Shown here piece by piece: positions 1 to 6,536 of a DNA stretch of 8,758 bases; the stretch's first letter is position 1; each line of letters begins with the position of its first letter. Source of the DNA: Synechococcus sp. HW_metabat.21 (lineage in GTDB: Bacteria > Cyanobacteriota > Cyanobacteriia > PCC-6307 > Cyanobiaceae); the NCBI GenBank assembly GCA_018623875.1, contig JAAZUZ010000065.1:1-8758 (forward strand), in the 5' to 3' direction. Under the pieces are notes generated by a model. It made no database searches, was not told where the DNA came from, and saw nothing but the letters and a program-made list of their open reading frames with translations. A program made the translations under genes and the position numbers.

Positions 1-915
1 ATCCAAAGGCAAGGGCCCATAGAGATGGGAAAAAAGCTCGCCGCTGCCGGGAGCGGCCTCCGGGCGCACCGCGATGCCATGGGCCGCCAAGCGGGTCGGA
101 TCGATCACCAGCAAGCGCAGATCGCTGAGATCGGCGTAGAAGCGTTCATGGGTCCCCTCCAATTGATCCACGTAGCTCGCATGGATGAACCCCACCTGCT
201 CCAGGCTCTGGCCGCGGGTGGAGATCCGGTACTCCCCGAGCTGACGCGCCTGCTGCCAATCGGAGGCCAAAGCCAGGTGATACAACCAGCGCGGTGAGCG
301 CCAGCAGCGGCGCTCCGCCCAGGGGGAATCCATCACCCGCGCCAACAGCTCCGAGTGCTCAAACCTCGCCAACCAGTCTTTGAGGGAATCCAGAGCGGGC
401 TCCGCCGCGAAGCCATCCGGGTCCGCCAGGCGGAACTGGCGCACAAAGGGCAGCAAGGCCCAATCCGCCAGGGTGGCCTGCCCCGCGAGCAACCACCCTC
501 CAACAGCCAGCCGCTGCTCCCACTCCCGCAGGATCGCCAAAGCCGCCGCTCGATGCTCCAGGGGATCCACCTCGCCATAGCGATCGGGGTACTTGAAGCG
601 ATCCAGGTGCCGCTTGAAGGGCCCGTCGTTCTGGGCGATCAGGGCTGCGGTTTCAGCCCCATCGGCCTGCAACCAGCCAAGCGGATCAGCCTGCTCAAGC
701 GCCCAGCGCATGATTTCGAGACTCTCTTCGAGCACCGCCCCATCGGCTTGCACGAGCACGGGCACGGTGCCCTTCGCGGAAGCCTCCAGGAGCTCCGGTG
801 CCTTGGCTTTTAGAGACACCTCCCGCAACTCCACGACCTGCCCCGCCGCAGCGAGGGCCAGGCGCGCCCGCATTGCATAGGGACAGCGGCGGAAGCTGTA
901 GAGAACGGGTCCCAT
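1..915 (-). CDS. Glutathione S-transferase fused to a C-terminal DUF952 domain (partial, 3' end outside window)
   Basis: This frame is open for 305 codons from ATG at 913-915 to the window edge. Residues 1-75 are a thioredoxin-fold GST N-domain: residues 9-17 read RRCPYAMRA with a single active-site-type Cys11, the stretch KGTVPVL at 48-54 supplies the expected cis-Pro52, and EES at 63-65 fits the glutathione gamma-Glu site. Residues 85-205 fit an all-helical GST C-domain, with DWALLPF at 151-157. From about residue 210 the sequence matches the DUF952 pattern: YHLA, a Trp, a G-x-Y, GFIHAS at 242-247, Gln251, RFYAD, LLVID, and HLYGPLP near residue 300. DUF952 is usually a stand-alone protein of about 110 residues, so roughly 10-25 residues are probably missing here. 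The GST part suggests glutathione-dependent reduction or conjugation; the substrate is unknown and the DUF952 role is unknown. It follows trhO after 5 bp, with only a weak AGGG before the ATG, so it is probably the last or a late gene of the operon. Confidence 0.85.
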   Translation of the reverse strand, partial: MGPVLYSFRRCPYAMRARLALAAAGQVVELREVSLKAKAPELLEASAKGTVPVLVQADGAVLEESLEIMRWALEQADPLGWLQADGAETAALIAQNDGPFKRHLDRFKYPDRYGEVDPLEHRAAALAILREWEQRLAVGGWLLAGQATLADWALLPFVRQFRLADPDGFAAEPALDSLKDWLARFEHSELLARVMDSPWAERRCWRSPRWLYHLALASDWQQARQLGEYRISTRGQSLEQVGFIHASYVDQLEGTHERFYADLSDLRLLVIDPTRLAAHGIAVRPEAAPGSGELFSHLYGPLPLD

Positions 916-920
916 CCGCC

Positions 921-1835
921 CTAACCGAGATGCTGCTGACCGCGTTCGCGGGCCAGGTGCATCTGACGCTGGCGCTCGGCAAAGCGCTCGCGATCGGCGT
1001 CGCTGAAGCGGTCAATGCAGTGGGGACAGCTGATGCCTTCGCGGTAGCTCGGCTCCAAGCGCTGGGCCGGGGACACCGGCAAACCGCAGGCATGGCAGAG
1101 GCTGTAGCTGCCGGGCTGCAGCTGGTGATTGACGCTCACCCGCTGATCGAAGACGTAGCACTCCCCCTGCCAACTGCTGCGCTCCTCGGGGATCTCCTCG
1201 AGGTACTTCAGGATTCCGCCCTGCAGGTGGTGGACGTTCTCAAAGCCCTGCTGGAGCAAATAGGCCGTGCTCTTCTCGCAGCGGATGCCACCGGTGCAGA
1301 ACATCGCAATCGCCTTGGGCTGTGTCTCCTCCACCAGCGGCCGCAGCGTCTGCTCGACCCAGGCGGGGAATTCACGAAAGCTTTCCGTCCCCGGATCAAT
1401 CGCCCCCGCGAAGCTGCCCACTTCGACTTCGTAGCGGTTGCGCGTGTCCACCACCAAGGTCTCCGGATCGGCGATCAGGGCGTTCCACTGCTCGGGGGGG
1501 ACATAGGTGCCCACCTGCTCGGCCGGCTTCACCGTGGGGCAGCCCATGGTGACGATCTCCCGCTTCAGCCGCACCTTGAGCCGGTGGAAGGTCTGCTGCT
1601 CCGCGCGGCTGAACTTGGCCTCCAGCCCCCCCAGGCCGGGCAGCTGCCGCAGCCGATCCAAGATCGCCGTCACACCGGCATCGGGGCCACTGATGGTCCC
1701 GTTCACTCCCTCGTCAGCCAGCAGGATCGTGCCCCGCACGCCCCCCTGCTCCGCCAAGGTTTTGAGTTCCTGCTGCAGCGCCGGAAGTCCCTCCATGGCG
1801 GTGAAGCCATAGAAGGCCATCACCAGGCTGCTCAC
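921..1835 (-). CDS. trhO: tRNA uridine(34) hydroxylase, rhodanese family (TrhO / YceA / UPF0176)
   Basis: The protein has 304 residues. The family performs oxygen-dependent hydroxylation of U34 in certain tRNAs to 5-hydroxyuridine, the precursor of wobble modifications such as 5-methoxyuridine. Residues 1-100 form the family's N-domain, with [16 protein letters not shown] at 35-50. Residues about 125-220 are the rhodanese domain, with [13 protein letters not shown] at 128-140 and the active-site loop CTGGIRC at 180-186, where Cys180 is the expected catalytic residue. The C-terminus carries two Cys pairs, CHAC at 247-250 and CPHC at 270-273, which look like a metal site. I take GTG at 1833-1835 as the start because it overlaps the bioB stop as GTGA and has AGGAG 11 nt upstream. 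An internal ATG at codon 6 (MAFYGF) is the alternative but has no ribosome binding site. The length is close to that expected for the family. Confidence 0.93.
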   Translation of the reverse strand: MSSLVMAFYGFTAMEGLPALQQELKTLAEQGGVRGTILLADEGVNGTISGPDAGVTAILDRLRQLPGLGGLEAKFSRAEQQTFHRLKVRLKREIVTMGCPTVKPAEQVGTYVPPEQWNALIADPETLVVDTRNRYEVEVGSFAGAIDPGTESFREFPAWVEQTLRPLVEETQPKAIAMFCTGGIRCEKSTAYLLQQGFENVHHLQGGILKYLEEIPEERSSWQGECYVFDQRVSVNHQLQPGSYSLCHACGLPVSPAQRLEPSYREGISCPHCIDRFSDADRERFAERQRQMHLARERGQQHLG

Positions 1836-2809
1836 GCCGGCACCTGCTCCTGCCAGGGGGTGACGCCCGCCAGGGCCATCAGCTGTTGATCGGCCTCCAC
1901 ATCGGGGTTGCCCGTGGTGAGCAGGGTCTCGCCGTAGAAGATCGAGTCGGCCCCCGCCAGCAAGCAGAGCACCTGGCCCTCGCGGCTCATGGTTTCCCGG
2001 CCCGCACTCAGGCGGACACGGCTGTGGGGCATCAGGATCCGGGCGACGGCCACCATGCGCACCAGATCCAGGGGATCAACGGCGGGTTGCTCCTCCAACG
2101 GTGTGCCCTCAACCGCCACCAGGGCGTTGATCGGAACGCTCTCGGGATGGGGGTTCATCGAGGCGAGCACCTGCAGCAGCGAGGCCCGATCGGTCAGGCT
2201 CTCCCCCATGCCGATGATCCCGCCGCAGCACATCGAGATCCCGGCTTTGCGCACCCGGGCCAGGGTCTCGAGACGCTCCTCATAGGTGCGCGTCGTGATG
2301 ATCCGGTCGTAATGCTCCGGGCTCGTGTCGAGGTTGTGGTTGTAGGAGGTCAATCCCGCCTCGGCCAAGCGGGCGGCCTGACTGTCGGTCAGCATCCCGG
2401 CGGTGACACAGGCCTCCATGCCCAGCTCGCGGACGCCGCGCACCATCGACAACATCGCCTCAAAGGGGGCGCCATCACGGATGTCGCGCCAGGCCCAGCC
2501 CATGCAGAAGCGATGGGCGCCGGCCTCTTTCGCCGCTCGGGCACGAGCCAAAACAGGTTCCACCTCAAGCTCAGGCTGTCCGGCCACGTCGCTGCTGTTG
2601 TGCATCGACTGCGGGCAGTAGGCGCAGTCCTCCTCGCAGCCGCCGGTTTTGACACTCAGCAGGGAGGCCAACTGAACCCGGTAGCCGGGATTGGCCTGGC
2701 GGTGCACCTCCTGGGCTTGCCAGAGCAGATCCATCAGCGGCAGCTCCAGAAGCGCCTGGATCTCAGCGGTGCTCCAGTCGTGGCGCACCGAAAGGGAAGA
2801 GGAGGTCAC
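1832..2809 (-). CDS. bioB: Biotin synthase (radical SAM)
   Basis: The protein has 325 residues and converts dethiobiotin to biotin by radical sulfur insertion in the cytoplasm. The radical-SAM motif is Cys58-x3-Cys62-x2-Cys65 ([13 protein letters not shown]), which binds the [4Fe-4S] cluster and SAM. The ligands of the sulfur-donating [2Fe-2S] cluster are all present by comparison with E. coli BioB: Cys102 (RFCMG), Cys134 (EACVTAG), Cys194 (MCCGG) and Arg271 (RLSAGRETM). The stretches [10 protein letters not shown] at 156-165 and [14 protein letters not shown] near the C-terminus are also typical. The start is GTG at 2807-2809, 5 bp after the uppS stop; it gives an N-terminus of the right length, with [16 protein letters not shown] aligning with the E. 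coli enzyme. No Shine-Dalgarno sequence precedes it, so translation is probably coupled to uppS. No other biotin gene is visible, so its place here may reflect co-expression rather than a biotin cluster. Confidence 0.97.
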   Translation of the reverse strand: MTSSSLSVRHDWSTAEIQALLELPLMDLLWQAQEVHRQANPGYRVQLASLLSVKTGGCEEDCAYCPQSMHNSSDVAGQPELEVEPVLARARAAKEAGAHRFCMGWAWRDIRDGAPFEAMLSMVRGVRELGMEACVTAGMLTDSQAARLAEAGLTSYNHNLDTSPEHYDRIITTRTYEERLETLARVRKAGISMCCGGIIGMGESLTDRASLLQVLASMNPHPESVPINALVAVEGTPLEEQPAVDPLDLVRMVAVARILMPHSRVRLSAGRETMSREGQVLCLLAGADSIFYGETLLTTGNPDVEADQQLMALAGVTPWQEQVPA

Positions 2810-2814
2810 GGGAG

Positions 2815-3609
2815 TCAGGAGGAGACGGATTCAACGCCACCAAAGCGGCGTTGGCGGTTCTGAAAATCCATCAATGCGGTCACCAGGGCCGTTTCATCGA
2901 AATCGGGCCAGAGGACGTCAGTGATGTGCAGCTCGGCGTAGGCCAGTTGCCAGAGCAGGAAATTGCTGATGCGCTGCTCACCGCTGGTGCGAATCAGCAG
3001 ATCGGGATCCGGCTCACCGGCGGTGAGGAGCTTCGAGGCAAAGGCCTGCTCATCAATGGCCTCTGGCTCGAGCTCGCCTCGGGCCACCTGCTCGGCCAGG
3101 AGGCGGGCAGCGCGGACCAGCTCGCGGCGACCGCCGTAGTTGGTGCAGACGTTGAAACGAATGCCGGTATTCGCCGCGGTGCGGTCCGTGGCGTCCTGGA
3201 TCAGCTGCTGGAGTCCCTCGGGAAGCTGCTCAAGATCACCCAGGAAGCGGATACGCACCTGCTCCTGCTCCAGCGCTTTCAGCTCTTTGGCGAGGACCCG
3301 CTCGAACAGGGTCATCAGGAAGCTGACCTCTTCTCCGGGTCGGTTCCAGTTCTCCGTGGAGAAGGCGTAGGCCGTGAGCGAGCCAATCCCCCAGTCGCTG
3401 CAGAGGCGCAGGGTGCGTTTCAACGCTTCAACGCCCTCTCTATGCCCCATCACCCGGGGCAACTTGCGCTGACCGGCCCAGCGGCCATTGCCATCCATGA
3501 TCACGGCGACATGGGCCGGCAGTCGGCCTGGGTCCAACCCGGGCGGGAGGGCGCAGCGCGAGGGCCTGTTCCCTTCGACAGTGAGTGCAGTCGTCAGGGA
3601 ACGACTCAT
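2815..3609 (-). CDS. uppS: Undecaprenyl diphosphate synthase (cis-prenyltransferase)
   Basis: The protein has 264 residues, close to the E. coli enzyme (253). It adds isopentenyl units in cis to farnesyl diphosphate to make the C55 lipid that carries peptidoglycan and polysaccharide units across the membrane. Family signatures appear in order: [13 protein letters not shown] at 33-45 with the Mg-binding Asp39, GHREG at 55-59, [10 protein letters not shown] at 82-91, NYGGR at 157-161, and the C-terminal [15 protein letters not shown] at 207-221 followed by YAEL and TDVLWPDF. Arg207, Arg213 and Glu226 match the diphosphate and Mg contacts. The ATG at 3607-3609 overlaps the cdaA stop as ATGA, and GGAG lies 8 nt upstream inside cdaA, so the two are probably translationally coupled. 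Cyanobacteria can carry more than one cis-prenyltransferase and longer chains are possible, but the length and motifs fit UppS. Confidence 0.96.
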   Translation of the reverse strand: MSRSLTTALTVEGNRPSRCALPPGLDPGRLPAHVAVIMDGNGRWAGQRKLPRVMGHREGVEALKRTLRLCSDWGIGSLTAYAFSTENWNRPGEEVSFLMTLFERVLAKELKALEQEQVRIRFLGDLEQLPEGLQQLIQDATDRTAANTGIRFNVCTNYGGRRELVRAARLLAEQVARGELEPEAIDEQAFASKLLTAGEPDPDLLIRTSGEQRISNFLLWQLAYAELHITDVLWPDFDETALVTALMDFQNRQRRFGGVESVSS

Positions 3610-4442
3610 GCGAGTGGCTCCGACGAATCTACGGACACGCTACGACCAGCACTTTTTGTTGCTGACTTGGGAGCCTGGGCAAGGGACTCCCCCAACAACT
3701 CCTGCAGGCGAGAGCTCGTAATCGGTCGCTCCAGCCGACCCTGTTTCGCCAGCGAAAGGGTGCCCGTTTCCTCGGACACGACGATGCAGAGGCAGCGATC
3801 AAAGCGCTCGGTGATCCCCAAAGCCGCGAGGTGGCGGGTGCCATAACGGGTGAGTCCCTGGCGGGAGAGCGGCAGGATCACGCCTGCCGACAGGATCCGA
3901 TTGCCCTTGACCAGCACCGCGCCGTCATGGAGCGGTGTTTCGATTGCGAACAGGTTGAGCAGCAAATCAACCGAGAGCTGGGCATCCAAAGGGATGCCGG
4001 GGTTCAGGAAGTCCTCCGGACGCAGGTCGCTGCCGAGGTCCAGGACGATCAAGCCACCGCGACGAATCTGGGAAAGGCGTCCAGCGGCCTCACTCAGCAC
4101 GCCGACAGAGCTCGAGGCGAGCTTGTCGGCTCTTTGACTGCCAAACAGAACATCCAGCCGTCCGGTTCCAAGCAACTCCATCAGGCGCCGCAATTCCCCC
4201 TGCCAGAGGATGGCCAGGGCCAAGCTGCATGCCATGACCAGAGCGTCCACCAGCTTGCTGGTGAGGGGCAAATTGGCGTAGCGCTGAACCACCCAGGCCA
4301 GCGCCACGAGTGTCAGATAGCCCCGCAGAAGCCAGAGGGTGCGCGGCTCGTTCACCCGAGCCAGCACAACCATGCCGAGGGCGGTGGCCAACAGGAGATC
4401 CAGCACGAAGCCCAGCTGGATTCCCCCGATCAACCCGAGCAC
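3606..4442 (-). CDS. cdaA: Membrane diadenylate cyclase, CdaA type (c-di-AMP synthase)
   Basis: The protein has 278 residues and should condense two ATP into cyclic di-AMP at the membrane. Three hydrophobic segments (about 8-28, 36-53 and 63-81) form the N-terminal membrane part, followed by a short linker and the DAC domain at about 98-245. The DAC motif LHDGAVLV has Asp173-Gly174-Ala175, and VVSEETG lies at 221-227. The second signature, normally GTRHR, here reads GTRHL (Arg203-His204-Leu205), so the last residue of the RHR motif is lost through a CTC codon. The other landmarks are intact, and I think it is still a cyclase, possibly with altered kinetics. The C-terminal tail (255-278) is Ser/Ala/Lys-rich and probably disordered. 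The start is GTG at 4440-4442, 21 bp after the lysA stop and in the same frame, with AAGAG 5 nt upstream; no earlier start is available. Its position between lysA and uppS suggests a link to wall or osmotic control, which is inference. Confidence 0.92.
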   Translation of the reverse strand: MLGLIGGIQLGFVLDLLLATALGMVVLARVNEPRTLWLLRGYLTLVALAWVVQRYANLPLTSKLVDALVMACSLALAILWQGELRRLMELLGTGRLDVLFGSQRADKLASSSVGVLSEAAGRLSQIRRGGLIVLDLGSDLRPEDFLNPGIPLDAQLSVDLLLNLFAIETPLHDGAVLVKGNRILSAGVILPLSRQGLTRYGTRHLAALGITERFDRCLCIVVSEETGTLSLAKQGRLERPITSSRLQELLGESLAQAPKSATKSAGRSVSVDSSEPLA

Positions 4443-4463
4443 CCTCGCTCTTATCGCTGGGTA

Positions 4464-5855
4464 TCAGCGTACCGGCCGAAGGCGTTCTGGAAGAACGTCG
4501 TAGCGCAGCAATTCCTCTGGCAACTCGCGGCGTTGCACCAACTCCGCCATGCCGTCATGCACCATCACCGCTGCGGGGCGGGGAATGCGGTTGTAGTTGG
4601 AGGCCATCGAGGCGTTGTAGGCGCCTGTAGCAAAGACTGCCAAAACATCGCCTGCCTGCGAAGGAGGCAGGGCGAGGTCCTTCAGCAAGACATCGCCGGA
4701 CTCACAGTGCTTACCCGCCAGGGTGACGTGATCGCTGGCCTCGGCCTCGGGGCGATCGGCCAGAACGGCGGTGTAGAGCGATTGATAGGTGATCGGCCGG
4801 GGGTTATCGCTCATCCCGCCATCGACAGACAGATACGTGCGAATCCCGGGGATCTCCTTGCGGCTACCGACGCTGTAGAGGGTCACCCCCGCAGTCGCCA
4901 CCAGGGAGCGGCCGGGCTCACAGAGCAGACGCGGCAGGTCCAGTCCCCGCTCTTGGCAAGCACCTGCGACGGCTTCGGAGACGGTGCGGACCCATTCATC
5001 AATGGACGGCGGATCGTCGGATTCGACATAACGAATCCCCAAGCCACCACCGACATTGAGATCGGAGACGGGATGGCCAAGCTCACGGGCCCGCTTGAGC
5101 GCATCCGCCATCACCGCCGCCAGGTCGCGGTGGGGTTGGAGTTCGAAAATCTGGGAACCGATATGCGCGTGCAGGCCGGTGACCAGGGCCCAACTGCAGC
5201 CCTTGAGGTGCTGCAGCACCGGCTCGAGTTGATCGGGATCAAAGCCGAACTTGCTGTCCAGGTGCCCGGTGCGGATGTACTCGTGCGTGTGGCACTCGAT
5301 GCCGGGGGTGAAGCGCAGCATCAGCCGCACGGGCTGGTTCAAGCCCAGGCCAGCGAGCAGCTCGAGGTCAGACCAGTTATCAGCCACCACGGTGACACCG
5401 AGGTCGGCCGCCAGCTGGAGCTCCTCGCGGCTTTTGTTGTTGCCATGGAAGACGATTCGCTCCGGGGGCATCCCCCCCTGCACAGCCGTCAGCAGCTCAC
5501 CGGCGGAGACAGCATCGAGGCCAAGGCCTTCGGATGCGACGACGGCTGTGATCGCCAGGCTGCTGTTGGCCTTGGAGGCGTACAGCGCCAACGCCGAGCC
5601 GGGATAGTGGGAGGCCAGTGCCTTGCGGTAGGCCTGGGCCGTGCCGCGCAGGGTGGCCTCGTCGAGCACGTACAAGGGTGTGCCATACCGGCGCGCCAGA
5701 TCGCTCAGGCCGCAGCCGCCCACCTCGAGCGCACCGGTCGGGCCAACGGTTGTCGTAACCGGAGTCAGATTGCGGTTGGGGCTGCTGGTATCGCGATTGC
5801 TCTCAAAGGGCCGGTTGCTCACTTGGAGATCGGCTGCCGCCATTGAAGAAGTCAT
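4464..5855 (-). CDS. lysA: Diaminopimelate decarboxylase
   Basis: The protein has 463 residues. It is a PLP enzyme catalysing the last step of lysine synthesis, meso-diaminopimelate to lysine, and so draws on a peptidoglycan precursor. The PLP lysine is Lys95 in YASKANSS. Other fold-type III signatures are HAHIGSQ at 229-235, the phosphate-binding GGG at 269-271, EPGRS at 313-317, the active-site CESGD at 384-388 from the partner subunit, and GAYNASMASNYN at 411-422. About 40 N-terminal residues rich in Ser, Asn, Thr and Pro precede the catalytic domain; they look unstructured. The start is ATG at 5853-5855, with TAGGA about 7 nt upstream; a second ATG four codons in is possible. This is the first gene of the minus-strand operon, only 34 bp from the divergent rimI start, so its promoter must lie in that gap or inside rimI. 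I could not find a convincing promoter there. Confidence 0.96.
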   Translation of the reverse strand: MTSSMAAADLQVSNRPFESNRDTSSPNRNLTPVTTTVGPTGALEVGGCGLSDLARRYGTPLYVLDEATLRGTAQAYRKALASHYPGSALALYASKANSSLAITAVVASEGLGLDAVSAGELLTAVQGGMPPERIVFHGNNKSREELQLAADLGVTVVADNWSDLELLAGLGLNQPVRLMLRFTPGIECHTHEYIRTGHLDSKFGFDPDQLEPVLQHLKGCSWALVTGLHAHIGSQIFELQPHRDLAAVMADALKRARELGHPVSDLNVGGGLGIRYVESDDPPSIDEWVRTVSEAVAGACQERGLDLPRLLCEPGRSLVATAGVTLYSVGSRKEIPGIRTYLSVDGGMSDNPRPITYQSLYTAVLADRPEAEASDHVTLAGKHCESGDVLLKDLALPPSQAGDVLAVFATGAYNASMASNYNRIPRPAAVMVHDGMAELVQRRELPEELLRYDVLPERLRPVR

Positions 5856-5863
5856 TGGATGAT

Positions 5864-5873
5864 CCTAAGGAGG
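5864..5873. promoter_or_regulatory. Back-to-back ribosome binding sites for lysA (-) and rimI (+)
   Basis: The plus strand reads TAAGGAGG at 5866-5873, an essentially perfect Shine-Dalgarno sequence for rimI. The minus strand of the left half reads TTAGGAT, giving AGGA about 7 nt before the lysA ATG. The shared core CCTAAGG is an imperfect palindrome, so one short stretch serves both transcripts if both have leaders. The TAA in the plus-strand site (5866-5868) is also an in-frame stop for rimI, which sets the upstream limit of that gene. Confidence 0.6.
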
Positions 5874-5889
5874 ACGCATCGAGGCCACC

Positions 5890-6354
5890 GTGGCGCCCAA
5901 CACAGCCGATCCCTTGATCCGGCTCGCGCCCTTGCTGCCCGAGCACCTTGCACCTTGCCTCGCCCTAGACCAAGCCGCCCTGGGGGGACTCTGGAATGAA
6001 GCGCAATGGAGCAATGAACTCGCCGACTTGAAGCGACCAGGCCTGGGGCTCTGGCGCGCTGAGACGCTCGTCGCCTTCGCCTGTGGCCTAGTGGTGCTCG
6101 ATGAACTGCAAATCACCACCGTGGCCGTGGCCCCAGAGCTTCGGCGTCAAGGCTTGGGACGGCAGGTCGTTGGGTCCTTGCTGATGGAGGCCCGCCGCCT
6201 GGGCGCCCGCCAGGCCACCCTCGAGGTGGCTTCCGACAACACTTCAGCCCTGGCCCTCTATGGACAGCTGGGGTTCAGCACCGCCGGAATCCGTCGCGGC
6301 TACTACCGCAGCGGAAGCGATGCCCTGATCCAATGGGCAGAAATACGCGACTGA
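5890..6354 (+). CDS. rimI: Ribosomal-protein-alanine N-acetyltransferase-like GNAT protein (RimI family)
   Basis: The protein has 154 residues and is a single GNAT domain. The acetyl-CoA loop is VAVAPELRRQGLG at 78-90, carrying the R-x-x-G-x-G pattern. It is followed by LEVASDN (Glu112) and ALYGQLGF (Tyr124); the 12-residue spacing matches the catalytic Glu103 and Tyr115 of Salmonella RimI. GIRRGYYRSGSDALI at 133-147 corresponds to the RimI C-terminal RRxYY...DA pattern. RimI acetylates the N-terminus of ribosomal protein S18 in enterobacteria; the target here could be another N-terminus. The start shown is GTG at 5890-5892, but the strong AAGGAGG lies 16 nt before it, which is too far for an ideal site; an in-frame ATC at 5878 has a spacing of 4 nt. 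There is no in-frame ATG between the upstream stop and this point. A terminator follows directly, so it appears to be monocistronic. Confidence 0.87.
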   Translation: MAPNTADPLIRLAPLLPEHLAPCLALDQAALGGLWNEAQWSNELADLKRPGLGLWRAETLVAFACGLVVLDELQITTVAVAPELRRQGLGRQVVGSLLMEARRLGARQATLEVASDNTSALALYGQLGFSTAGIRRGYYRSGSDALIQWAEIRD

Positions 6355-6356
6355 GA

Positions 6357-6381
6357 GGCGGTACGGATTGCCGCCCTTTTC
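6357..6381 (+). terminator. Rho-independent terminator after rimI
   Basis: A hairpin starts two bases after the rimI stop. GGCGG at 6357-6361 pairs with CCGCC at 6371-6375, extended by a T-G and an A-T pair around a 5-nt loop (6364-6368). It is followed by C-TTTT-C. The stem is 7 bp and the U tract is short, so it should terminate moderately well and separate rimI from clpC. Confidence 0.65.
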
Positions 6382-6415
6382 TGATAGCGAGAACCGGAAA
6401 CTTTGGACCGCTTCA

Positions 6416-6430
6416 GTGTGACGATCACGC
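6416..6430. repeat. Imperfect palindrome upstream of clpC
   Basis: The stretch is GTGTGA-CGA-TCACGC, with five of six positions symmetric around a 3-bp centre. The half-sites look like CRP-family TGTGA/TCAC, but that family normally has a 6-bp spacer, so this is not a standard CRP or NtcA box. It lies about 70 bp upstream of the likely clpC -10 element and could be an operator or a chance match. Confidence 0.3.
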
Positions 6431-6484
6431 GGGCCAATCGCTGTCGTGGAGATGATTTCTGGGCTTTTGAAATCGATCCCACAC

Positions 6485-6514
6485 ACCCCCAAGCAACCCT
6501 GATAAATTGGGGGT
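6485..6514. repeat. Perfect 8-bp inverted repeat spanning the putative clpC -10 region
   Basis: The left arm ACCCCCAA (6485-6492) and right arm TTGGGGGT (6507-6514) are exact reverse complements with 14 bp between them. The spacer contains the only AT-rich promoter-like element of the intergenic region. It is not a CIRCE element (TTAGCACTC-N9-GAGTGCTAA), the usual HrcA site upstream of heat-shock genes. The position suggests either an operator that would block RNA polymerase or, if transcription starts further upstream, a leader hairpin ending about 22 nt before the clpC ATG. Confidence 0.55.
6500..6508 (+). promoter_or_regulatory. Putative extended -10 promoter element for clpC
   Basis: TG-A-TAAATT at 6500-6508 fits an extended -10 element (TGnTATAAT, four of six in the hexamer). 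No good -35 lies 16-18 bp upstream; the nearest candidate, TTGAAA at 6467-6472, is about 30 bp away. If used, transcription would begin near 6514-6517, giving a leader of only about 20 nt before the clpC ATG. The element sits inside the 8-bp inverted repeat. Confidence 0.4.
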
Positions 6515-6536
6515 ACATGCAGCCAGGCCCCGCCCC

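Noticed and set aside
1494..1500. Seven-base G run in trhO (and a similar C run in lysA near 5471-5477) as possible frameshift sites
   Set aside because: The reading frames on both sides are intact and encode conserved family residues, so there is no sign of a frameshift or a programmed slip.
798..5846. A nearly continuous chain of long plus-strand open frames (798-1889, 1886-2863, 2851-3846, 3831-5846, the last 671 codons) opposite the minus-strand operon
   Set aside because: They are mirror frames of well-supported genes. In GC-rich coding DNA the codons TTA, CTA and TCA are rare, which removes stops from the opposite frame. The translations are Gln/Gly/Ala/His-rich with no recognisable motif.
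5943..5956. Short tandem repeat CACCTTG x2 near the start of rimI
   Set aside because: It is only two 7-bp copies within coding sequence and codes for ordinary residues; chance explains it.
6467..6472. TTGAAA as the -35 element of clpC
   Set aside because: It matches a -35 hexamer well but is about 30 bp from the only plausible -10, too far for a standard sigma-70-type promoter.
6244..6492. An 82-codon minus-strand frame beginning in the rimI-clpC gap
   Set aside because: Two thirds of it is antisense to rimI or overlaps the terminator, it has no clear ribosome binding site, and the translation shows no known motif.
6355..6536. CIRCE/HrcA operator upstream of clpC
   Set aside because: I looked for TTAGCACTC-N9-GAGTGCTAA and close variants in the gap and found none.
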